Source: Candidatus Cloacimonadota bacterium
GTDB lineage: Bacteria > Hydrothermota > E44-bin80
Direction: 5' to 3'
Length of the DNA: 11,844 bases
NCBI GenBank assembly: GCA_004375785.1
Contig: SOKM01000323.1
Coordinates: forward strand, 1 to 11,844
A model generated the notes under the pieces. It was not told the origin of the DNA. It made no database searches and saw only the letters and a list, made by a program, of their open reading frames with translations. The position numbers were made by a program, and so were the translations under genes. Every line of letters starts with the position of its first letter. Position 1 is the stretch's first letter. Of this stretch, positions 6,492-11,844 are shown piece after piece.

Positions 6492-8205
6492 TACTGCCTA
6501 CTGCCTCATAAGGCAGCAATCTCCATCTCTTGCCATTATCACTATACTCAAAGATATACGCTTTCCTCCCTTTGAACTCATTGATGAGCAGGATGTTCTT
6601 TTCATTGCCAAGGTCTTTTGCATAGATTATATCTCCTTTGCTTATTTGTGGTTCGTTTCTGAATGCAACAGAACGGTAATTATGCCTGTTTATTGTCCTT
6701 TCATATTCATTCTCTCCTGGAAGATCCTTTATAAAGACAATTGCGTTATGTATAGACTCTTTTTTGATTTCATTATAACAATGGAGATTTGTCCCCCACC
6801 CTCTGTTAAAGATAAGCAATCCGGTAGGTATGTATATAAAAATAGTAAATATGAAAAGGATAGTAACAAAAGGCTTGATGTTCAATTTCCTGATTCCTCT
6901 GACTGTCAGTAGCACAAGAAGCGGCACAATTTCAAAATAGTATTTAGGACCCATCGGACTAATTCCATGAAACCAGTATAAAGAGAAGAAGATTAAGGAA
7001 AAAAAGATTACAATGATTGCAAAAATGTCCCACATATTCTTCTTCCATTTTATGAAAGCAAAAGGAATAAAGATAAGTGATAATAGAGGCCAGCCATAGA
7101 GATGCAGGGAAAATGTAAAGAGGTTATAGAAAAAGTTTATCAGGGCTTTGAGTGGCGTATGTCCGGTGATGCTGAATGTTGGCTCACCCTTTCCAGGTCC
7201 AAAACCTAAACCATGAAGGTTGTTTCCAATATGAAGACTGTATCCAAAACGGAAAATATTTCCTGTATATATAATGTTATCGATAAATTGAATCAAAAAT
7301 GCAGGTAAGAAACCAATAAGGAAAAAGAAAATTGCTCTTCCCCTTTTCTCTTCTGCTGCGAGAAAAAGAAAAATAATCATTGCCGGGATAAAAATAACCA
7401 CCGTTGCTCTTGAAAAAAAAGCGAGACCGGAGAAAAAACCAGAAAAAAATGGAAAAAATCGATTTGTATGTTTTATACTAAGGCTTAAGAAAAAGAGGCT
7501 CAAGAGAATAAAAAAGAAACTTGAGTTCTGATTGAGATAGGAAGATGTAATAAAAAGAAACATTGGTGAAAGAAGGAGAAGTAATGCTCCTTCCTTTGCT
7601 GTTCCCTCATCAAAACAATTCCTTAAGAAAAGAAAAAAGATAATAATAGAGAATGAACCCATAAGCGAGGAGAAAAGCCATGGCAATCGAATGAGCATAA
7701 ATGGAGTAAGAAATAAGGAATGTCCATGTTGAACCATACTGAACCATTTCTCCTGATGTATAACCATCTCTTTTAGAAAAAATTCAGGAAATTGTGGTGG
7801 GAAACCCCACAGAAAACCCTTTGAGAATATCTTAGCCTGAAAGAATGTAACAACTGCATCACCCTGTGGAATATGGTCATAAAAGAAAAAAGAGATAATA
7901 TTGGTAATAAAAAAAGAGATGAAAAATATGGAAATAAGGTATGTCCGAATACTACACCTGTTAATTAGCCTATGGTAGTCGAGAATTCTCCTTAAAGGAA
8001 GGATGGAAAATAGAAATATAGATAGAGGTAGAAATGGGATGATTATGAGTAATTGTTTTATGTAATAGTTAAATGTTATGTGTCTTGCGAAACCAAATCT
8101 ATAAATTAAAGCAGTAAAACAAAAGAAAATCAGCAGGGAAAAAATTAGAGAAACGAAAGCAAGCAATAACCACTTCTTATCAAAAAACCTTTTGGAATTT
8201 TCCAT
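6487..8205 (-). CDS. GT-C fold membrane glycosyltransferase (ArnT/PMT-like, family 39-related)
   Basis: A 572-residue polytopic membrane protein of the kind that moves a sugar from a polyprenyl-phosphate donor on the periplasmic face of the inner membrane. The N-terminal region has helices from about residue 12, then a periplasmic loop with 'DHIPQGDAVVTFFQAKIF' (Asp110, Asp116), the usual position of the catalytic acidic residue in GT-C enzymes. 'KWFSMVQHGHSLFLTP' (153-168) and 'GLAFFSRATVVIFIP' (260-274) match the family's conserved loops, and 'GPKYYFEIVPLLVLL' (419-433) the later G-x-(R/K)-Y segment. The last 100 residues form a soluble domain. The gene ends in GAGGCAGTAGGCAGTAGG-TAG: a heptad repeat and the foot of a palindromic repeat supply its last residues and stop. 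A candidate promoter and hairpin pair precede the ATG. Donor and acceptor are unknown. Confidence 0.85.
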   Translation of the reverse strand: MENSKRFFDKKWLLLAFVSLIFSLLIFFCFTALIYRFGFARHITFNYYIKQLLIIIPFLPLSIFLFSILPLRRILDYHRLINRCSIRTYLISIFFISFFITNIISFFFYDHIPQGDAVVTFFQAKIFSKGFLWGFPPQFPEFFLKEMVIHQEKWFSMVQHGHSLFLTPFMLIRLPWLFSSLMGSFSIIIFFLFLRNCFDEGTAKEGALLLLLSPMFLFITSSYLNQNSSFFFILLSLFFLSLSIKHTNRFFPFFSGFFSGLAFFSRATVVIFIPAMIIFLFLAAEEKRGRAIFFFLIGFLPAFLIQFIDNIIYTGNIFRFGYSLHIGNNLHGLGFGPGKGEPTFSITGHTPLKALINFFYNLFTFSLHLYGWPLLSLIFIPFAFIKWKKNMWDIFAIIVIFFSLIFFSLYWFHGISPMGPKYYFEIVPLLVLLTVRGIRKLNIKPFVTILFIFTIFIYIPTGLLIFNRGWGTNLHCYNEIKKESIHNAIVFIKDLPGENEYERTINRHNYRSVAFRNEPQISKGDIIYAKDLGNEKNILLINEFKGRKAYIFEYSDNGKRWRLLPYEAVGSR

Positions 8206-8214
8206 AAATCCTAT

Positions 8215-8281
8215 TAGGAGTCGCAGGTGGAACCTGCTCCTACTTTTTTATTAATTGGTAGGAGCAATCTCCTGGTTTCGG
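8215..8281. repeat. Head-to-head pair of GTAGGAG-footed palindromic units (BIME-like)
   Basis: The minus-strand unit (8243-8215) is GTAGGA then stem GCAGGT, loop TCC, stem ACCTGC, followed by GAC and TCCTA, which can pair with the TAGGA foot for a longer bulged stem. The plus-strand unit (8258-8281) is GTAGGAGCAATCTCC followed by TGGTTTCG, a decayed version of the unit at 4595-4616. Feet face each other across 16 bp, as at 4595-4653. The pair lies in the probable leader of the glycosyltransferase gene, ending 9 bp before its ATG. Confidence 0.75.
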
Positions 8282-8297
8282 TTTTTAGGGTGGATGA

Positions 8298-8325
8298 ATA
8301 ATATTTCAGTGAATTTCTGTGTCAT
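8298..8325 (-). promoter_or_regulatory. Candidate promoter for the glycosyltransferase gene
   Basis: On the minus strand ATGACA (8325-8320) and TATTAT (8303-8298), each five of six to consensus, are spaced 16 bp. Initiation near 8291 would give an 85-nt leader containing both palindromic units. The boxes are formed by a degenerate decad repeat, so the match could be incidental. Confidence 0.45.
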
Positions 8326-8334
8326 TCTGTGGCT
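8305..8334. repeat. Degenerate 10-bp tandem repeat (TTCTGTG type)
   Basis: Three units are seen on the plus strand: TTCAGTGAAT, TTCTGTGTCA and TTCTGTGGCT. The 10-bp period puts the units on one face of the helix. Similar CTGTG-rich repeats are familiar between genes in several bacterial genomes; their role is unclear. The tract separates the barrel gene from the glycosyltransferase gene. Confidence 0.5.
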
Positions 8335-8357
8335 TAGGCATTTCATCTACTAATAAG

Positions 8358-11216
8358 TTAGAATTCACTGCCTAGTGAGAAATGCAAATGCATTCTTGAA
8401 ACGCTTTCAAGGTTTGTGTGCCAGGCTATATCAAACTTGAGAACGGCAATAGTTATGTTCATCCTTATTCCTGTTCCAAAACCAACTTTTAAGTCATCAA
8501 ATTTGATCCATTTGTCGGATCTTACCGCCGTTTTGAAGTCTCTTAATTCATCTGTAACACCACCGATGTCACAGAAAGAGACTCCTCTAATACCTTTTAT
8601 ATCCAGAGGAAGAGGGAATCGCATCTTCAATCTCTCAATAAAGGGATATCGTAATTCAAGATTTAAGAATCCTGCTTTTTTCCCATAGAAACTGAAATAG
8701 TCATAACCCCTCACATTTTCACTCCCGCCAAGAGGATAGGATAATGCATCCTCTCCCCAGGAACTGAATCCAAAAAATCTGGTCGCAAAAGAGAACCCCT
8801 GTGAAATCCTCATATAATTTCTTATGTCACCATAAAAAATGGAATAATCAAAGGTATGCTTTGCAACCCCTGGAATTGATTTTGCATAGGAGAATTTCCA
8901 TCTTTCACCGTTTATAGGCCCGGTGTAGCCCCACAGGGCTGTATCCTTTATCCAGCTGAGTGTTGGTAAAACTACATAATAGGGAGCTGATGTTTCATAT
9001 ATCGTTTTTTTACTATCTTCATCCCACCATTCAAACGACTGCTGAACTGAAAAGATATCTGTTTCAATATCAAATCTATGAAACTTATCTATTGGTAGAC
9101 GAAGAAGTAAAGCTCCTCCTCTCAGTGTCTCCTCCAGATACATATAAAGTATTTCCCCTTCAGGAGAAGTCGGAAAAATTAAGTAATAGTTCTTTTCCTG
9201 AAAGATGGCTGCGCCGAGGTCCCATCTTTTAGGCAGAAACCAGTAAACAAGTTGAAAGTTTGAATCAAGTAAATTCCTTGAGTAGAGGTCAAAAGCAAAG
9301 TAGAACCTGTTATTACCGAGCACATCACTTAACGCTATCTCCATCAAACTCCGGAAACCATAACCACTGGCAAAAACCAGATAACCTCCTGCCCAGTCAG
9401 TAGAAAAGCCCAAACCTGCTTTTTTCGTATTCTCAAGCTCATAATTTCTTTTAACAACTGTATATCTTGTATTGAAATCCATTCTCTCACCGGGTTCTAC
9501 CTTCGCATAATCAAATGGATTGCGCATTATATAAATATCCCAGCCTCCACTCTCATACCCGGCAAAAACAAGTTTTTTATCATCTACGGAAAGTGTAGGA
9601 TTTGAAATACCGCCAAAAACATCTGTTAGGCGATAGATGTTCAGGCTGTCTACTTCAAGTAGATAAAGATTATCTACTCCTTCCCTGTCTGAAACAAAAA
9701 CGATTTTTTTGCCATCATTGGAAAAAACTGGGTTGCCAAGGCTTGATTCTCTCTCGGTAAGTTGTTCTATTCCTTTACCGTTTCTATCTATCCTGAAAAG
9801 GGCATAATCACCATAGTGCCATAAAGAATCGGATGCATCCTCCCTGTCTGAAGAAAAGACAATAATGTCCCCCTGTGGAGAAAAAACAGGATCCCTGTCA
9901 TCATAGGTATCCTCTGTAAGTCTTGTAAGTTTTTGTGTTTCAATATCTATAATATAAATATCACTCATCCCATTCTTTATCCCTGTAAATACCATACTTT
10001 TTCCGTCCGGAGAAAAGCTCGGGGAGTAAACCGCATCACACTTTGCTCTAAGCGATGAAAGTATACTTCCATTTTCCTCATCCATAATGTATATTATATC
10101 TTCTTTCCCCGCTTTTGCAGAAAAAGCGAGCTTACTACCATCTGGAGACCAGCATATACCCGGTCGAAAGAGATGAAGGGATTCAAATGTTGCAGATTTT
10201 GTACCTCTGACAACTTTCTTCAAGACTTCGCCGTCAATAGCAGAAATAAGCAATATCTCAGTATATTCCTCTTTATCTGTTATGAATGCAATTCTGGTTC
10301 CATCAGGGGAAATGGATGGGCTAACATTGTATGCATTACCCTGTTTTTTATGGTCGGTCAATTTCCTTGCAATATAATCTAATTCGTCCTTTTTGTCATA
10401 TTGTGGCCAGTATTTTTTCTTAAGTGATTTGCTCCAGTCATTATTCAATTGTTCAAGTGAAAGACCTATTGTGCTTTTTAATGCTTTCTCAAAATCTCTC
10501 TTTTTCTTGAGGGTATGAAATAACTCTCCAAGTTTTTTCCTTCCATAAGTGTCACTTATAAACCTGTAAATAGATTGTCCTTCTTTATAAACTGCGTATC
10601 CCCTCGCATAATTCAGGTCTTCAATAGATATTAATCTATCATTTATTACAGCATCCCTCAGGTAACTTTCAGTTTCCGAATCCCAGTAAATGGATTCAAA
10701 TTCTGCAAGTCCTTCCATTACCCAGAGAGGGACATTCATCGTAAATTCAGATTGCATCACGCTGCCAAATCTTGAGCCAAAGAGAATATCAAATTGAAAG
10801 GCGTGGACAAGTTCATGGTTGATGACATGCCTGAACCTTTCATACGAGCCTTCAAAAGGAATAACAATCCTGTTTTTGAATATCTCTGTAAATCCACCAA
10901 CAGATTCTTCAATAAGTGATAGGGTTACATTTGTTTGCTCGAAATCGTTATGTGAATTATATATAATGATTGGCACCCTCTTCCTGAAATTATGATTTAA
11001 ATCTTCCTTTAGTTGATAATAGGAATCTTCTGCAACCTGGGCGGCAAATTTTACAAGTTCTTCTTCACCTTGATAATAATAGATTATAAAATGTGGTGTT
11101 TTAATACTTTTCCAATCAAAGTTTTTATACTGGATTTTATTCTTTCCGAACTCTTGTGTTTTAAGTAAAGAGAAAAGAAGAAGAAAACATATTGCCAAAG
11201 AATACAATTTTTTCAA
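8358..11216 (-). CDS. Secreted metallopeptidase-propeller-Omp85 barrel fusion protein
   Basis: A 952-residue outer-membrane protein with three joined modules. Residues 1-20 are a signal peptide. Residues of about 30-265 are a peptidase-MA-like gluzincin domain: HELVH (His134, Glu135, His138) and the third-ligand motif WVMEGLAEFE (Glu168) are intact, so zinc-dependent peptidase activity is plausible. Residues of about 290-565 hold six PD40/TolB-like repeats (SPDGTRIAF at 303, SPDGSKLAF at 357, SPDGKSMVF at 402, SPQGDIIVF at 446, SNDGKKIVF at 499, SVDDKKLVF at 543), forming a six-bladed propeller. Residues of about 600-952 are an Omp85-type barrel with the lid motif VRGY (835-838) followed by NLELRYPF, and a C-terminal Phe952. 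No POTRA domain is present. The start is TTG (11214-11216), supported by GGGAGG 5 nt upstream; it overlaps the previous gene's stop (TTGA). Substrate unknown; surface or periplasmic processing, or protein/lipid insertion, are options. Confidence 0.85.
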   Translation of the reverse strand: MKKLYSLAICFLLLFSLLKTQEFGKNKIQYKNFDWKSIKTPHFIIYYYQGEEELVKFAAQVAEDSYYQLKEDLNHNFRKRVPIIIYNSHNDFEQTNVTLSLIEESVGGFTEIFKNRIVIPFEGSYERFRHVINHELVHAFQFDILFGSRFGSVMQSEFTMNVPLWVMEGLAEFESIYWDSETESYLRDAVINDRLISIEDLNYARGYAVYKEGQSIYRFISDTYGRKKLGELFHTLKKKRDFEKALKSTIGLSLEQLNNDWSKSLKKKYWPQYDKKDELDYIARKLTDHKKQGNAYNVSPSISPDGTRIAFITDKEEYTEILLISAIDGEVLKKVVRGTKSATFESLHLFRPGICWSPDGSKLAFSAKAGKEDIIYIMDEENGSILSSLRAKCDAVYSPSFSPDGKSMVFTGIKNGMSDIYIIDIETQKLTRLTEDTYDDRDPVFSPQGDIIVFSSDREDASDSLWHYGDYALFRIDRNGKGIEQLTERESSLGNPVFSNDGKKIVFVSDREGVDNLYLLEVDSLNIYRLTDVFGGISNPTLSVDDKKLVFAGYESGGWDIYIMRNPFDYAKVEPGERMDFNTRYTVVKRNYELENTKKAGLGFSTDWAGGYLVFASGYGFRSLMEIALSDVLGNNRFYFAFDLYSRNLLDSNFQLVYWFLPKRWDLGAAIFQEKNYYLIFPTSPEGEILYMYLEETLRGGALLLRLPIDKFHRFDIETDIFSVQQSFEWWDEDSKKTIYETSAPYYVVLPTLSWIKDTALWGYTGPINGERWKFSYAKSIPGVAKHTFDYSIFYGDIRNYMRISQGFSFATRFFGFSSWGEDALSYPLGGSENVRGYDYFSFYGKKAGFLNLELRYPFIERLKMRFPLPLDIKGIRGVSFCDIGGVTDELRDFKTAVRSDKWIKFDDLKVGFGTGIRMNITIAVLKFDIAWHTNLESVSRMHLHFSLGSEF

Positions 11217-11602
11217 AATATCCTCCCTAATATAAAACCTATGACAATACCAACAAGAAAAGCAGCGGAAATAATCTTCGCACGAACAATATCTCTTTTA
11301 AAGCCCATTCGTAATGCAAAAAATGTAAAAAAATATGCAAGTGCGTTGAGCAGTAGAAAAAAAGGAAGTGTTACAATCTTTACAATCAATGGTCCTATTG
11401 CGGGAATCGTTCCGACTATACCGAGAAGACCACCGAATGCCTGGGTGAGAAAACCAGTTAGGATAACTACAAGGGCGATGATTTTTTTGTCAAAACCCAG
11501 GATTATACTTATAATAGTAAAGAGAACAATTACGAGCCATATAAGTATGAATTTTCTGTAAGTATACCAGAAATCTTTTATTCTTTTCTTCATTTCATAC
11601 AT
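11213..11602 (-). CDS. Small four-helix membrane protein of unknown function
   Basis: A 129-residue protein with a basic N-terminus (KKRIKDFWYTYRK) and about four hydrophobic segments: roughly residues 18-37, 41-63, 66-95 and 107-127. The third is long and contains Pro and Gly, so it could be a re-entrant or kinked helix. I do not recognise the family. Two starts are possible: ATG at 11602 after GGGG, or the ATG at 11593 three codons later; the first is kept with modest preference. Its last four bases (TTGA) contain the TTG start of the barrel fusion gene, and its 3' end holds that gene's Shine-Dalgarno. Such coupling suggests the two products are made in fixed ratio, perhaps as partners across the inner and outer membranes. 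A promoter lies just upstream. Confidence 0.75.
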   Translation of the reverse strand: MYEMKKRIKDFWYTYRKFILIWLVIVLFTIISIILGFDKKIIALVVILTGFLTQAFGGLLGIVGTIPAIGPLIVKIVTLPFFLLLNALAYFFTFFALRMGFKRDIVRAKIISAAFLVGIVIGFILGRIF

Positions 11603-11632
11603 CCCCGTTACTTTTGAAATTCATCTCTCTTT

Positions 11633-11661
11633 TTAATAACACAAGTAAGTCATTTTGTCAA
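11633..11661 (-). promoter_or_regulatory. Promoter of the membrane protein-barrel operon
   Basis: On the minus strand TTGACA (11661-11656) and TATTAA (11638-11633) are 17 bp apart, and TGT directly precedes the -10, an extended -10 feature. Start would be near 11626, about 25 nt before the ATG at 11602. The -35 lies in the left arm of the inverted repeat at 11652-11680. Confidence 0.65.
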
Positions 11662-11680
11662 TTTTTTTTCTTGACAAAAT
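11652..11680. repeat. Perfect inverted repeat containing two divergent -35 boxes
   Basis: ATTTTGTCAA (11652-11661) and TTGACAAAAT (11671-11680) are exact reverse complements over 10 bp, separated by 9 bp (eight T and one C). Each arm holds one TTGACA. A dimeric regulator bound here could cover both -35 elements; alternatively the symmetry may only reflect two similar promoters. Confidence 0.7.
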
Positions 11681-11699
11681 TGTTTAAAAGTATTAAGAT
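11671..11699 (+). promoter_or_regulatory. Promoter of the right-end gene
   Basis: TTGACA (11671-11676) and TAAGAT (11694-11699) are 17 bp apart. Start near 11706 would give a leader of about 97 nt before the ATG at 11803. A TATAAT further down (11726-11731) lacks a -35 at proper distance. Confidence 0.6.
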
Positions 11700-11748
11700 A
11701 CCATATATAAAATAGATTAGTACTATATAATGTATTATACATTTAATA

Positions 11749-11774
11749 GAAGGGAGGTGATGTATTCTTCATAA
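11749..11774 (+). promoter_or_regulatory. Near-perfect anti-Shine-Dalgarno complement with five-codon frame
   Basis: AGAAGGGAGGTGAT (11749-11762 region) matches the complement of a typical 16S rRNA 3' end (AGAAAGGAGGTGAT) except at one base. An ATG at 11760-11762 opens ATG-TAT-TCT-TCA-TAA, but it is only about 2 nt from GGAGG, too close for normal initiation. The gene's own Shine-Dalgarno is separate (11791-11796). It may be a standby ribosome site or leader peptide; nothing proves translation. Confidence 0.35.
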
Positions 11775-11802
11775 GAAAAAACTGTAGTTAAGGAGGTATA
11801 GA

Positions 11803-11844
11803 ATGAAGAAAAAATTAATTCTTCTATCGATTATTCTTTTAGTA
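11803..11844 (+). CDS. Start of an exported protein, truncated by the window edge
   Basis: ATG at 11803 follows AGGAGG (11791-11796) by 6 nt, an optimal ribosome binding site. The 14 visible codons read MKKKLILLSIILLV, the basic and hydrophobic beginning of a signal peptide or lipoprotein signal. The frame is open to the edge. The gene is divergent from the barrel operon and shares the symmetrical promoter region with it. Nothing more can be said of its function. Confidence 0.75.
   Translation, partial: MKKKLILLSIILLV

Noticed and set aside
3284..8205. A flippase-dehydrogenase-glycosyltransferase glycan operon
   Set aside because: Each gene is separated by 160-245 bp gaps with repeats, and rocA has its own promoter and a metabolic role unrelated to glycans.
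8215..8249. Hairpin followed by CTTTTTT on the plus strand as an intrinsic terminator
   Set aside because: No plus-strand gene lies upstream, and the same hairpin at 4631-4653 has no T tract, so the T run looks like linker sequence.
11726..11731. Second -10 (TATAAT) for the right-end gene
   Set aside because: The hexamer at the matching -35 position (ATATAT) is poor; the TTGACA-N17-TAAGAT promoter explains the gene better, though a minor start is possible.

Overview
The window is AT-rich and gene-dense. Seven complete protein genes lie on the minus strand, and one gene truncated by the right edge lies on the plus strand. The organism looks like a diderm (Gram-negative type) bacterium: the window encodes a lipoprotein, a VRGY-motif outer-membrane beta-barrel of the Omp85 superfamily, a polysaccharide flippase and a GT-C-type membrane glycosyltransferase. 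The lipid-poor, low-GC style and the peptidase/propeller/barrel fusion would suit an uncultivated FCB-related lineage (for example WOR-3-like). That placement is a low-confidence impression, because no rRNA or marker gene is present.

Layout, read in minus-strand transcription order from the right. (1) At 11603-11802 there is a divergent promoter region: two TTGACA -35 boxes face away from each other inside a 10-bp inverted repeat. Rightward it serves a gene that begins with a signal peptide and runs off the window. Leftward it serves a two-gene operon: a 129-residue four-helix membrane protein, translationally coupled through TTGA to a 952-residue protein that joins a signal peptide, an HELVH metallopeptidase, a six-repeat TolB-like propeller and an Omp85-type barrel. 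(2) A GT-C membrane glycosyltransferase (6487-8205) is bracketed by palindromic repeats. (3) A stand-alone 1-pyrroline-5-carboxylate dehydrogenase (4691-6241) has a perfect-consensus promoter whose spacer holds a palindrome resembling a Rex redox operator. (4) A 12-helix flippase (3284-4528) ends in a terminator-like AT-rich hairpin. (5) nadK-recN-lipoprotein (3107 down to 3) is a tightly packed unit in which nadK and recN overlap by one base.

The most distinctive non-coding content is a family of short GTAG-footed hairpins in three intergenic gaps (4595-4679, 6374-6491, 8215-8281). They occur as pairs that always combine one CAACC-type and one CAGG-type hairpin, in head-to-head or tail-to-tail order, like the BIME arrangement of REP elements. 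One copy supplies the stop codon of the glycosyltransferase gene. Heptad (3170-3197, 6492-6505) and decad (8305-8334) degenerate tandem repeats also occur. No CRISPR array, tRNA, rRNA, transposase or phage gene was seen.

Functionally the genes do not form one pathway. The flippase and GT-C enzyme suggest envelope glycan assembly, the barrel operon suggests envelope biogenesis or surface proteolysis, nadK/recN are housekeeping genes, and the dehydrogenase belongs to proline/glutamate catabolism.
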